DNA of 64,000 nt, taken from assembly GCA_033002965.1 (NCBI GenBank), contig JAURVB010004716.1, positions 1 through 64,000 on the forward strand. Reading direction: 5' to 3'. This DNA comes from Piper betle. Its lineage: Eukaryota > Streptophyta > Magnoliopsida > Piperales > Piperaceae. Made by a program: the position numbers and the translations under genes. Within the stretch, counting starts at the first letter, position 1, and each line of letters opens with the position of its first letter. Of this stretch, positions 45,250 to 57,899 are shown piece after piece. The notes beneath the pieces were generated by a model. The model was not told the origin of the DNA. It worked only from the letters and a program-made list of their open reading frames with translations, and searched no databases.

Positions 45250-45838
45250 ACAATTATAACCCTCCAACTGTCCCGACTTTGACCCATCTATCCATGCTCG
45301 CACTTGCGGAGACAATTTCGCGTTAGTGATAAAAAAACTAAGTCATATAATTAAAATATATATGTCAATATATTCCATATCATCATCAATCATAGTGATT
45401 ATGAGCCTATGTTAAGTTCTAATTATGCCAGGAGAAGTGGCCATCCCATCCAGCTACGATCTTACGCATGCGCACACATGTTACATGGCCTACGAGCTAT
45501 AGTTACCAACCTCTTAGTATCACAAGTGTGTAATGAGCCATCTTGCGCCATTGCGCCCTATCACCCTAATATACATGGAGACAGGTATTTCATATAACAC
45601 CTTGTTCCGGTTCACCCGTGAACAGACCGGAAAATGTCACTAGTGACCAAAGTGTTCACTAAACTACTTGATTCAGTTAAGCCGACATAGATCTCCTCTC
45701 GGTGTCTTAAAATGGTAGTGCAAGTATACAATGTGTAGATGGGATGCTTGGGTTCTAACGTAACCCTACGTGCATGCCATGATATGCTATTGTGCACAAA
45801 ATAGAATAATTGCGAAAACAAGTTCGAAAATATATAAT
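45250..45838 (-). repeat. RT4-family LTR fragment, reverse orientation
   Basis: Reverse complement of RT4 LTR sequence around 50000-50400, sharing GCGCATGC, GGCCATCCCATCCAGCTA (compare TAGATGGGGTGGCCACC), CACAAGTG and TCCCGACT. Ends near a TAAAA pentanucleotide run (45843-45866). Confidence 0.6.
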
Positions 45839-45968
45839 ATTTAAATAAAATAAAATAAAATAAAATAGACCAAGTGTTTCCTAAAAGTATAGTAATAAAT
45901 ATTTATATCGACATAATTTTAAAACATGACATTTTTATTTCTCTTTCATTCTAGTTTTGTTCCACATG

Positions 45969-46028
45969 CTAAACATTTATAGCATTTCACATAATAACCT
46001 AAACATTTATAGCATTTCACATAATAAC
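45969..46028. repeat. Perfect 30-bp tandem duplication
   Basis: Two identical copies of a 30-bp unit starting CTAAACATTTATAGCATTTC at 45969 and 45999. Confidence 0.95.
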
Positions 46029-46339
46029 CTTAAACAAACTCATCATTAACACAAGTTAGAATTCATTATTTCCATTCATTCGTTCATGTGTGCAATGGCT
46101 TTACTAGTCCTCCACTATCTTGACAGCACTTAGTCCTCGAGATTCTCACCTACATAAATAATAGAAAACCATCACTAACAAATGTTACCGGTCTAGAAAA
46201 TAACTAATATCAAACTGGCATAGGAGAGCTGACCCTCTTGTTGAATAAAAATCTCATATACTTCCTTAAGAATTCTCATAAGAGCAGTAATGGTAGCCAT
46301 CGCCCTCAAGCGGCAGTGTCCCCTTTCCTTAACATTCTC

Positions 46340-47432
46340 TTTCTTTAAGTTTTATATATTGACTTTTCGTATCTTAAGGGTGTAGGTATTATGCCTTATG
46401 ACTTCTCATATTTCGAGTATGTATTTATGACTTATGACCTTTCATCTTTATTTTTATATCTATATAAGCATATCTTTCTCAACCAAGAAGGGGAACTTCT
46501 TCTGTGTGTTATGTGTGTTTTCTATATAGGTGTTATGTGTGTTTTTTGTGTGTCTTATGTGTGCTTCTTTGATCATGGACGTTTTATGGTTGTATTCAAG
46601 TATGATGAGACATGTTACCGTCGACCATATTCCTATACATGTAAATGTTTCATAAAATTTAACTATGATATGAGCATGCTATCGTCAACTAGATTCGAGT
46701 ACATGTATATGTTTAAGGATGTTACAATATGCATGACTATGCATGTATGTATGATTTTCATGTATGAATGATTTTCATTGGCTGTTGAGTGGTTATGTTT
46801 TATTTATGTATTCATAATTTTCATTGACCATTGAGTGTTTATGATTATTCTTTTGAAATTGGCTTCCGCTAAGTTTGTATAGGTAGTTTAATTATAATTT
46901 ATATGAATTTTTAACATCTCATTTTGGTCCGTTATTAAACCAAGAATTTTGGGATGGTTGGTATCAGAGTAAACTTGGTTCCGTCTTAGATTGACAAGAT
47001 CCAAAACCTACTAGGTTATGATCCTGTTTGACCTTAGTATATTTTCAAGGACAAAAATACAGTTGGGGACAATGTAACACCCTAAAAATAACTCGATTAT
47101 TTTATCTCGAAATGAATCTTAAATTTTATTAAATTAAAGTAATTTAATAATATTTATAGACTCATTTCATTAAGTTTAATGTATTGACTTTTGGTATTTC
47201 GAGGGTGTAAGTATTTATGCCTTATGACTTCTCATATTTCGATTATGTATTTATAATTTATGACCTTTCATCTTCGTTTTTAAGTCTATATAAGCATTTC
47301 TCAACCGAGAAGGGAAACTTCTTCTGTGTGTTATGTGTGCTTTCTGTATAGGTGTTATATGTGCTTCTTAGTCATGGAGATTTTATGGTTATATTCAAGT
47401 ATAATGAGGCATGTTATCGTCGACCAGATTTC
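46340..47432 (+). mobile_element. RT5: LTR element with about 115-bp internal region
   Basis: Two direct repeats (46340-46957 and 47073-47432) share TATTGACTTTTCGTAT/TATTGACTTTTGGTAT, TATGACTTCTCATATTTCGA and GTGTTATGTGTG. Between them is a PBS (TTGGTATCAGAGT, 46958-46970) and, only about 90 bp later, a PPT-like AGTTGGGGACAA before TGTAACACCC (47073). The left LTR lacks its first about 95 bp and the right is cut at about 47432. The 126-codon frame at 46391-46771 is LTR sequence. Confidence 0.7.
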
Positions 47433-47521
47433 TTAGCATTCTCTTTCCTTAATATTCTTTTTCCTTCTCTTTCCTTGGCCATACAAACTATCAAAATCAT
47501 TGTCATTCATCCCAGCCCCCT

Positions 47522-47932
47522 ATGTCCTCTATATTACTCCCAGCCTTGAGTACAAGGGCCGACTACTTTCGGACATATGCCTTCAATACCCTTTTTCACC
47601 ACAAGTTTAGACATGCGCTGCACAATAATACCCGTAACCTCCACATTTCTCCGGGTTTGAGGAACTCAAAGGTAGAGTTGTCAGGATCCCTCGGCATGGA
47701 TTGGGTTCTCCCCAACTCCAGAGACAACTTTGATGAGCACACACCCTATCTCAAGACATGGCCGTCGATAACCCTCGTTCCATTTCTCACTGAAAACCCG
47801 AAAACTATATATATATGTATATATATATATATAGGTATGGGTACGGATTTTTACAATAGGCCCGAAGACAACTTATGGTGGATCTTGTTTTCGAATACAT
47901 ACTTGAGGGATCTCATCCTTGAGGGTTATTAA
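47522..47932 (+). other. Unassigned 136-codon open frame
   Basis: GC-richer than its surroundings. Begins MSSILLPALSTRADYFRTYA and continues through SLGMDWVLPNSRDNFDEHT, then runs through an (AT)n tract read as repeated YI, which argues against a real protein. No domain recognised. It may be LTR or leader text of a lost element. Confidence 0.3.
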
Positions 47933-47940
47933 TGTAGAAA

Positions 47941-49395
47941 TAACGTGCAACTAAATGACCCGCGTGGAGTGGGATACAATAAATCCACCACTCGACACGT
48001 CCACTTGTAAAAAATAAAAAACAACACAATAGAGTATAGAGATAAAACTAGAAGTGAGTCCTAACGGAACTAGTAGAAGCTCCATGTCCATGCGCCTAGG
48101 CGGCGAGCTTCTATGCCGTACCTACACATCAAATCTAAAAGCTAACACCCACTAACTGAATGATACATCAAACTCATTATAAATATCACACATATAATGC
48201 AATCATCATCTAACAATAGTCAAATAATTATCAATGTAAAATATCTAAGTTATGTTGCAATCAATTATCATGCTCAAATTTATTTTATTTAATTAGATCA
48301 CTAACTATCAATCAAATCATGTAAATCATCACTTCATTCACAATCAAACATTTATCACAACAGCTAATCATTTCTAGCATGTTGTGCTAATAATTATAAA
48401 TTTTAAATAATTAAATCAGGTAAAAGTTTATACCTCATCGTAAGTCACACATCAATGACGACAAAGTTATGGCCGGCTCGAGTGAGGATTGTGAGGAAAA
48501 AGGAAAGAAGAAAAAGAAGAAGTTGGATGAGAATGATGATGTAGATTGAATGACAAAAGTATGAAATATATAGATGTTTGAGAAAAACAAATGGTCGTCT
48601 AAGAAAAAGAATGGTTGTTTAGAAAAACAAATGGTCGTGTAAGAAAAACAAATGGTCGTCTAAGAAAACGAATGGTTGTTTAGTAAAATAAATGGTCGTC
48701 TATGAAAACAAATGGTCGTCTAAGAAAATGAATAGTTGTCTCGTGATTAAAACTTGACTTGACTTGATTTTGACTTGAGTAAAAAATAATACTAATTTGT
48801 AAATAAAAAATCCATAAAATATAACAGACATCAATGACATGCTCTATAACTAATAACCCACCCAAATTACCCGTAATGAGCCCTATTATGTTATTTGGCC
48901 TAAAAATAATTTTATTATTTAATTAAAATAAATTAAGAAAAATTTGGCATACTTTCATATATTCTGATAACTTATTTTACTGTTATCTTACACGTGTTTT
49001 GAATTTGACCCAAGTATAAATAACAATTGAACCGACAAGTTCAGCTATAAAACCCTAACTCGAATCACAAGTTTTACATTTTATCTTTTAAGAATTTTAA
49101 GGGTGCGACCTCATGTCTAACTGAGTCAATTTTTTAACCTTGACTGACCTCGGTCCACAGTGATTGTATTTAGGTTCAGGTCAACTAGGGTTCCCAAATA
49201 AGAATATATAACATTCTAAGTAATTATATTGATTTGGAACTCTCTAAATGCACCACGAATATGTTAGAAAATCCCAATCTGTGGGCCACAAGTAAATTAT
49301 ACGTTCAAACGTATAATTCTTTAGCTAAATTGATGCATGATAATATGACACATAACACGTAACAATATCAGAAGTCCACTTCATAAAAATATATC
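47941..49395. other. AT-rich spacer with a minisatellite
   Basis: No gene. 47940-48180 resembles LTR text (GCGCCTAGGCGGCGAGC). 48582-48742 is a minisatellite. A minus frame at 48680-48865 overlaps it and is an artefact. Confidence 0.5.
48582..48742. repeat. About 20-bp minisatellite, eight units
   Basis: Repeated AAACAAATGGTCGTCTAAGA alternating with a variant AAAGAATGGTTGTTTAG. Units are 19-21 bp, with at least eight copies. Confidence 0.9.
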
Positions 49396-50587
49396 AAATG
49401 TGTAAAACCCCGAAAAAAATTAGGTTATTTTATTTAGGGTTTTATAAATCTTAAAACGAACCATAAATAATATTTAATTAAATAAATTCTTAAGAATCAA
49501 TATCATTTATAACCCATTCATATTCACTTAATAGTAAGTTGTTGACTTTTCATTATCACAAAAATGATATAGTTATGAGTGATTGCGTTATTTTCTGTAT
49601 AATTTAATGTAATGATTTCTTAAATTCCACACATATTAATAAAACTTAATATATTGATTTCTTGAATTCCATACATATTCTTCTTTGTAAAGGAGAGTTT
49701 TATTGTTAAATGAAACATCCTTTGGATAGCTTGTGAGCACATTTGACTTTAGGATCATGTGTTGTAGTTGTGGGTGCCTCATCACAATTTCAAGTCGGCA
49801 TAATTATTTGAAATGTTGTATTTTTCCTTGTTGGCAACCCCGGTCAACCTGAGCCTAGATTCTACCACCATGCACCGAGTGTAACCAGGGTCAAAGAATT
49901 GACTTAGTTTGACACGGGGCCACACCATTAAAATTATTATGTAGGAATCTTGGTCGACTTGAGTATATGACCACCATGCGCCGGAACGCAATCGGGGTCG
50001 ACTCAAGTCGGTACAAGGCAGCACCCTTTGAAAGATTGAACACCTGCACCCATACCGAAAGGGGTGACGGGGTGCAATGGTGCAATAACGCTCATTATGC
50101 ACTTGTGATACCAAGAGGGTGAGTCAATGACAAATATCGGTAACTACAAGTTGTTGGCCACATAGCATGTGTGCGCATGCATGGGATGGTAGCTAGATGG
50201 GGTGGCCACCCCTCCCAGCATATAACAAGCTTGACATAGGCTCATAACAACTAAAAGACTCTTGAAATGATAATAGAGATTTTATTGACTTGTTTCATTT
50301 AATTATGCGGCTTAGAGGTTTTATCACTAACTGGGAATTACCTCCATAGGTATGAGCATGTATGGATGGGTAGAGTCGGGACAGGTGTAGGACTCTATTA
50401 TTAGACTATTCTTTCCTTGAAATTATTTGCATGGCAGTGGGATTTTGGTTCGGTTTATGTGCTTAAATTATTATGAGCTTATAGTATATTTAAAATGATT
50501 GAAAATTAATAGAAATTAAGTTACGAGACATTTAGTTTCGTATAGTAATACTTGGCTCGTGGCTCAGAACGGGCGGGTTGTTACAGG

Positions 50588-50599
50588 TGGTATCAGAGC
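50588..50599 (+). promoter_or_regulatory. RT4 primer-binding site
   Basis: TGGTATCAGAGC, perfect to initiator-Met tRNA, 2 bp after the LTR end. Confidence 0.95.
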
Positions 50600-50961
50600 T
50601 GTGTTTCCCACGGAACCAAGCAAATCAATCATTACCTTGTTGAAAGTCTAAGAGTCCACTGTCCCAAGGGTAAATTTTCTTTTATATAAGAATTGATCAT
50701 TCTTTTATAAAATTAATTTCCATTGTTTTAGATGGTAAGTCATTATAGGTGTGCCACTTGTATGTCATGCTAGGTGCACATGACACTTAAACCAATGAGC
50801 GTATATGGGACGCCTTTACAATCAGAGGTGTTGTGTAGGTAGTATAGGTGGTATGGGACACCTGCGCGATATGGATAATAGTGTCATTAGATAGTGTGCC
50901 CCACTTTAGCTATGCATATGAGTGGCAATGCTTAAATCAAAAAAAAAAACTACTCATTACC

Positions 50962-51089
50962 TTATTATATTTTCGAGGACTAAGATTCCCAAGTTAGGGA
51001 GATTGTAAAACCCCAATTTTTCTTCTTATTATATTTTTGATGACGAAAATTCCTAAGTTGGGGAGATTGTAAAACCCTTAAAAAAAGAT
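50962..51089 (+). repeat. 64-bp tandem duplication across the RT4 PPT/LTR junction
   Basis: TTATTATATTTT at 50962 and 51026 each begin a pol-tail plus PPT plus TGTAAAACCC block. The first has TTAGGGAGAT, the second TTGGGGAGAT. The internal region thus carries an extra copy of its own 3' edge and LTR start. Confidence 0.8.
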
Positions 51090-52241
51090 TAGGTTATTTT
51101 ATTTAGGGTTTTATAAATCTTAAAATGAATCATAAATAATATTTAATTAAATAAATTTTTAAGAATCAATATCATTTATAACCAATTCTTATTCACTTAA
51201 TAGTAAGTTGTTGAGTGATTACATTCTTTTCTATAAAATTTAATGTAATGACTTCTTAAATTCCACACATATTAATAAAATATAATATAATGACCTCTTG
51301 AATTCCAAGCATATTCTTATATATAAAGGAGAGTTCTATTGTTAAATGAAACATCGTTTGGATAGTTTGTGAGCACATTTGGCTTTAGAAAAATTACATT
51401 CATATTAGAATCATGTGTCGTAGTTACGGATGCCTCATCCCAATTCCAGGTCTGTATAATTATTTAAAATATTGTATTTTCTCTTGTTGGTAGCCCTGGT
51501 CGGCCTGAGTCCAGATTCGACCACCATGTACTAAGTGCAACCGGGGGTCAAAGAATAGACTCAATCCGACATGGGGCCGCACCCTTAAAATTGCTATGAG
51601 TCTTGGTTAACTTGAGTATATGACCACCATCCGCCGGAACGCAATCGTGGTCGACTCAATTCGGCACAAGGCAGCACCCCGTGAAAGATTGAACGTCTAC
51701 CCCCATGCCGAAAGGGGTTACAGGGCGCAATGGCGCAATATGGCTCATTATGCACTTGTGATACCAAGAGAGTAAGTTAATGACAAATATCGGTAACTAT
51801 AGGTCGTGGGCCACGTAGCGTGTGTGCGTATGCATGGGATGGTAGTTGGATGGGGTGGCCACCCGTCCTAGCATATAACGAGCTCGGCATAGGATCATAA
51901 CAACTAAAAGACTCTTGAAACAATAATATGGATTTTATTGACTTGTTTCATTTAATTATGCGGCTTAGTGGTTTTATCACTAACGGGGAACTGCCTCCGG
52001 AGGTATGAGCATGGAAGGATGGGTAGAGTCGGGATAGCTGGAGGACTCTATTATTAGACTATTATTTCTTTGAGATTGTTTGCATGACAATGGGATTTTG
52101 GTTAAGTTTTTCGGCTTAAATTATTCTGAGCTTATAATATATTGAAAATGATTGAAAATTAATAGAACATTAATTTACGAGACACTTGATTTCGTATAAT
52201 AACACTTTCATGGCTCGGAATAGGCAGGTTGTTACAAAATG

Positions 52242-54415
52242 ACAAATAGTTAATTATTTAATCAATTACTTTTATGTTAATTTTATAAATAAATTAATTA
52301 ATACCAACTTTATTTACACAGTATACCAAATCATTAATTGATACAAGTAAAAATAAAACCATGCCAATAATTTGATGTACCAATAAGTAATTCGATTATT
52401 TATTAACCTATTATTTAATAATACATTTTTTATACTTAATAACCAACATAATAATACATAGTTGAGCCAATGATAGTTCTACTAAAAATTTAGTTGTACC
52501 AACGGGTAGATTATAGGTCATATTTTAACTCTTACATCTCAATTATAACAATTAATTAAGTTAATCAGTCACCCAACTTACAAAAGTAATTATTTTAATG
52601 GATTGCTTAAATTAAATAATAATCATTATCATATGAAATCATATAAATCAAGAATTGATTCTTAGGATTACATCAACTTAGTAACATGTTATTAATATCA
52701 CTCTAATTAAATTTTAGTCTTCCAAGTCTTGCTTCGCTAATTCTTATCAACCCATGTTAACATATTTTGATATTTAAAATAAGGTAGTCGTACTTACATA
52801 CACACGAGTATGATATTACCCTTATATGTTCCTTTTTCAATTTCATTACCTCAAATTTACTCATTATTCAATTTTTATGTATTATTTACAAAAGAGTCTA
52901 ACCCACAAATATAACCTTCACCGAATACAAATTCTAAATTCCAACTTTCTTATATATATTTGAACAAGTCCCAAACACTATATACAAGCATCACCAAATA
53001 ATGGCAACCCGTCATGTATGAATTCAATTAAACAACTCACAGTTGGTAGTCTATGCCAGGTTAACCCTACTTAGACCAATATACATTAGCTTTTAATTGC
53101 CTAACTATTTTCTTAGGACTTAATCCATCTATATGTGACGATCAAACCATAGTGTGTCTAGCCAAAATATTGATCAACTAAAATCTATATGTAAATCTTA
53201 AAGACATGTATACCCATACATATGCACGTATAGTGATCTTACCAACCTATTAATACCCATGATATATATTTAAAATACTCAACATACTAAGCATGAAAAC
53301 ATTTAATATCATTATGCTTTTATTTAAATAATAAGAATTACTAATCCAAATCAGTAAATTTATAACAAAATATCAACCAGTCCATCTTGACTTAAATATA
53401 TTGAAATTAATATATAGTGGTACTAATTCCTTAAATTATTTAAAACATTTTTTAATGGATTAATGAAATTAGTTTTTTCACTTACCCAAATGATATATAT
53501 TAACATGATCCACACCTGATATATTAGTATTTATTTATTTTATTTTGATATTAAATACCGACAACACGTATTTTTAATTGACTACATACACATTAAGTAT
53601 GCATGCACATATATTGAAAATATGTAAACCATAGTCAACATAATTTAAATGATATGGTACCACTTATACATTAGCATTACTAACATAATTAATATACATT
53701 TCCCAAATGAAAGCACAATATACTTATTTAATATTATATGAACAATAATTTATTAATAATTAGCCCACAAGATCATGAATTTAAAATACAATCACATACA
53801 TAGATCAACAACACTAACAATAGTAATAATAAAATTAATTTAGTTATCTATAAATAACACAAAGCATGTTTTCATCCATGTCAATAAACATAAGATAATA
53901 AACACATGATCAAACAAACACCCCAAAATACATGTTGAATACTCCTACCAGCCTAGTGAAGTATTTCAACAAGATTTCACAACCAACATCACATCAAGAG
54001 GCTTGATTAAAAACTATAGACATAAGCAAAGTGAAGTCTCAACCAACCACAGTACCCACAAGCAACAGTCATGGTGATTATTAAGAGCACCTCGATTGCC
54101 GATCACCAATCTCCCCCATGCATGGGCATGGGTGTGCAGGTTGCCAACAAAAAGGAGATGGAGGGCCTTGAGGTCCTCCCCTCCAAGGCACACACATGCA
54201 AAAACTAAAATAAATATAGATGCATGCACTTAGGAAAAAAGTAAGGAGAAAGACAGAAAGAGAGGTGTACCTATATGCGTGAGAAGATGGAGAGACTCCC
54301 AATAAGGAAGAGAAACATAAGGGGGAGAAAAGAAAAATGTATAAATGTCTACTAAATGGGAAGATAAAAGAGTTTGGAAATGAAATCCCACTCACTACTC
54401 CCAACCGAAAAAGTC
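52242..54415. other. AT-rich spacer, no gene seen
   Basis: About 2.2 kb of AT-rich DNA without repeats shared elsewhere in the window, recognisable domains or RNA genes. Minus frames at 54014-54404 are low complexity (Phe/Cys/Leu rich, reverse of GA-rich text). Confidence 0.55.
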
Positions 54416-54420
54416 ATTCA

Positions 54421-54875
54421 TGCCCAACAACTTCGGGAGACCAAGTCTTCCCCTTACCTCTAACTCTCTAACTCTCAACCAAAACTCCACATTTACACAC
54501 CGTGTCAGTCTACCCAAGAGACCTTATCCGCTACCAACCCAATGCCAACAGGTTTCACTTGTAGTTGAACCTTATTCAACAGAAAGGGAAAAATAAAAAT
54601 AAAATAAAATACTATAAATAAAGCTTATTGGATTGTTTCACTTGTGATCAAACCTTATTCGACCAAAAAGGAAAAATAAAAATAAAATACAATACAATAA
54701 ATAAAGCTTATTGAAAACAATCCATAAATACCACCGAACCGATATGTCAAAGATAAAAATTGATAATTTATGATATCGATTTCAAAGAGTTAATTTAATT
54801 AAATAATATTTAAAACTCATTTCAAGATTTATAAAACCCTAAATAAAATAACTTAATTATTTTTGGGGTTTTACA
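54421..54875 (-). mobile_element. Candidate short solo LTR related to RT4
   Basis: The right end, read on the minus strand, is TGTAAAACCCCAAAAATAAT followed by TTATTTAGGGTTTTATAAAT, as in RT4 LTRs. The left end begins TGCCCAACAACTTC. Flanking ATTCA at 54416-54420 and 54876-54880 would be the TSD. It is much shorter (455 bp) than RT4 LTRs, and the middle (tandem 83-bp repeat) does not match, so this is tentative. Confidence 0.4.
54552..54717. repeat. 83-bp tandem duplication
   Basis: GTTTCACTTGT starts at 54552 and 54635; both units contain CTTATTC, AAAAATAAAAATAAAAT and AAATAAAGCTTATTG. Confidence 0.85.
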
Positions 54876-55250
54876 ATTCAACGACTTTTGAAGAAGTGAC
54901 TTGTGCCCATTTATTTGCACTTTGGGTTAGGTTGTTACAAATTGTATCAGAGCAATTTGATTTTCTGTTATATGATGAGTTGGACTAACGATGTTGGGTA
55001 GGCTACTAGTCATGAGCTAAAGAAGTTGCCTGGGTTAGGGCTAGCAAAGGGCAAAGTGTAAGAATTTTGAGAACAAAATTTTCTAAGTTGGGTGGATTGT
55101 GAGATCCCTTAACTTAGTCTCACATCTAATACTTACTAGGGCATGATCCTCTTTATAAGTGAGAATGACATGTAGGTCTTCAACTTAGTTAAACACTTTT
55201 GAAGGCATGGTTTCGGCCCATTACGTTGCACTTTAGGCCGGGTCATTACA
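54876..55250 (+). mobile_element. TRIM-like element (153-bp LTR family)
   Basis: A truncated left LTR (about 54876-54939, ending GTTGTTACA), a PBS-like TTGTATCAGAGC (54942-54953), about 150 bp of non-coding body, a purine-rich AAGTTGGGTGGAT, and a full right LTR 55098-55250 (TGTGAGATCCC...GGGTCATTACA, 153 bp). Total size and layout fit a terminal-repeat retrotransposon in miniature, mobilised in trans. The LTR contains CTTTATAAGTG, a TATA-like box. A solo relative is at 42189-42341. Confidence 0.75.
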
Positions 55251-55702
55251 GTTTATCTATCCTAAATACATACAGACAAAATAAACTCCATTAATGTACC
55301 AGAACACAAACAGAACAAGACTATGAAAGAGATACATTTGCACAAATCAGATGCGAAGATCAGAGGTAGAGAAGATGGAAAAGTCAACAATACCACTATC
55401 CAATCTCATTGAGCCTCATAGCCTACAAGGCGAGTTTCTTACATGAAGTAGGGCTTAGGGCCTATGAGGTTGGCTCATCACCTACAAGGGAAGTTTCCCA
55501 CTTGGGGTATGGCTCTCAACCTATATACATGGTGAGTTTATTACATTAAGTTGTGATCAAATGGTCTGAAGGCTAGCACATAGATCATATTTGAACCTCG
55601 TAATTGTTGTTGCTCTTGATTGATTGAAGAATAATTACTAAGATTGACTTTGTCAAACTGAACCAATAAAATTGTTCGTGTTAAAACCCTCGGGTGGTTT
55701 TA
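55251..55702 (-). repeat. End of a minus-strand LTR with adjoining PPT
   Basis: GGTGGTTTTACA (ends 55702) followed by ACATCCCCAACTC reads on the minus strand as GAGTTGGGGATG-T then TGTAAAACCACC, a PPT/LTR junction. The left boundary of the LTR is not found. Short repeats of CCTACAAGG..GAGTTTC occur at 55420-55500. Confidence 0.5.
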
Positions 55703-57890
55703 CAACATCCCCAACTCAAAAAAATTTGACCTCTAAATTTCAACTTTCAAAATAGAATACCTCCCTATTAAACTACAAAATGGTCAAGCTAAGGGCACAT
55801 CTAAATCCATTTGCTAATTACTCAACTAGCTGCACTTAGAAGGTAATCACTAGGTTGGATGCACCCAGAAGCTAATCCCTCAACTGGTTGCACTTAGGAG
55901 CTAATGGTATAAGGCTCATACTGCTCTCCCAATTTGGGATATCTGTCATATTTAACTAGCAACTAGTGCGGATATATCTATAAATACAACCACATAAGGA
56001 CATATGAAACATACTCACTAGGATCTATGCCGAGCGAAGCTCAGATCAGTGGTCTGCTATCATGCTGCTGGACCCACCATGGTATAGTCCTAGGTATGCA
56101 TGAGGGAAATAGTCATGCCTATTACCACATAGGCAACTATGGCATGCTGGTATCTGTACATGGGCCATGTGTCATTTAAGGATGGTGACCCACATGGGAG
56201 TCCCATAAGGTACAGCTGTTTGGATTAGTTATTCTACTAACTACATTATGGGGTACATGTGCTTCAACACTGTGGTAGTTGTACGGAAGAAGAGCTATAG
56301 TAGAGGCATACATGTTGAAAAACATGGTAAGTTAATTGGATTTGAACTTTGAAGTGTCAAAATTGCAATGTACTATGGATCTGCACATCATTCCAAAAGT
56401 AGTAATTGAGGTGGTCATGAAGAACGACTTCTACGGAACTAGTATTGTTATAACCAACAATTCTAACATGCATAAACTCTATTAAGGTCATTACATGTGT
56501 CATCATCCTAATGCACATAATGTTGTAAATGTAATATAATTCAAGAATTATAATATACATCAGAATACAAATAAGCAAAATAGTACTAATAAGCCAATTG
56601 ATCAGTGTTTCAATAGTAGCACTAATATATAAGTCTTTATGTTTATAAAATATAATGTTAATATAATAACTGTCTTGACAAAGATCTACTAATAAAATGC
56701 TAATGCAAAAATAAAACTAGAACTAATGCTAAAAGTCTCCATATGGTTGCTCCTATGCTCTAGTATATGCATACATGCAAACATGTTCGCTAAATATCTC
56801 ATAGAAGGTACTTAATCCACTGCTTATATGTGCGGTAAATAATAAATAGGAAAATAAGACTAATCTCAATCAATTAATCACGATAAAATTTGAATAAATA
56901 TCAATAAAGAATAACTTAACTTGAACATCAATCATTAACATAAACATGTTTAGCAATTTACTTAACATAAATAAGATAGTTTAATAACTTGATTATCCAT
57001 CCTTGACACATAGTTAAATTCCAGCCTTGTGACTAACAAGTTACGTTCGTAGTTTCTAGCTAATACTTCTAGAAAATCATACTATACATTAATGAATTTA
57101 AACTAACTAGTTAGTCTTGGTTAATTAACTGTAAATAAACTAAGCCCTTCACCTTTTTGATTTTTAGAGATTGACACCTTGAGACTTATAAAAACTACAT
57201 GAAAATTGACTAACTACCTTCATCAACCTACGTTGACAACACTATTAAAATTGAACTAGCTATTGGCCTTTTGATCACTAGGGTTGTGCCTTATTTGCTT
57301 GAAATGCATGTCATGAAAAGAACGGTACTAGCTATAGATTGTTGGTATACATAAGTACATGGTTCTTTGGGTGCCATTGATCTCTGCATCTAACTCCTAG
57401 GGAAGTGTGGTAGCGATCCTCAAAACCCACATGGTAAACTATGAGTGATCACTTGTGCTACCAAGAAATTGGCCTAAGCTGATATGGTAATGGTCCTTGC
57501 CTAAGGGAGATGCATCGTATCCTCTGGCATAACACGTCTGTTAAACTAGTTAGAACTAGTGTACCATGGTATGTAAAGTAAAATTAAAAACTATTGCCTA
57601 TGCACATACATTTAATAATAACATGACATGATGATTCAACATAGTAAAAAGGATTAAAATATCTGATTAATCACCTAAAATTGAGGATCATAAAACTCCC
57701 AAAATAAGTCTAAACATGGACCTGATCAGCTTGTTGACGAGCTTTAAATCTCAGCTACTCGAACTGCTACTACTTTGGACGATAATTAACATGTGTTACA
57801 ATGCAGACTAGTCTACCCATGTCTATATCCCCTTTCTCTCTTTTTACATGCTTGTGGACAGCCAAAAGAAGGGAAGTTAAAGAACGGAGC
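55703..57890. other. AT-rich internal or spacer DNA
   Basis: No gene or domain recognised on either strand. It contains three or four degenerate about 31-bp repeats (CTAAT-CTCAACT-G-TGCACTTAG-AG) at about 55815-55915. It may be the decayed body of the minus-strand element whose PPT is at 55704-55715. Confidence 0.45.
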
Positions 57891-57899
57891 ATTCATGAT

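Larger units (their letters stand above)
49401..52236 (+). mobile_element. RT4: complete LTR element with a 482-bp internal region
   Basis: 2836 bp with LTRs 49401-50585 (1185 bp) and 51068-52236 (1169 bp), both opening TGTAAAACCC and closing GTTGTTACA, and identical TSDs AAATG (49396-49400 and 52237-52241). The PBS TGGTATCAGAGC is at 50588-50599 and a PPT-like AAGTTGGGGAGAT at 51055-51067. The internal 482 bp has no coding capacity. Text like TTTTCGAGGACTAAGATTCC, typical of the tail of Ty3 pol, survives next to the PPT, so it is a deletion derivative of a coding family. The minus frames at 49782-50114 lie in the LTR. Confidence 0.93.

Noticed and set aside
46391..46771. 126-codon frame with many Tyr, Cys and Phe
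   Set aside because: Lies within the RT5 LTR and is partly repeated at 47190-47432, where it is broken.
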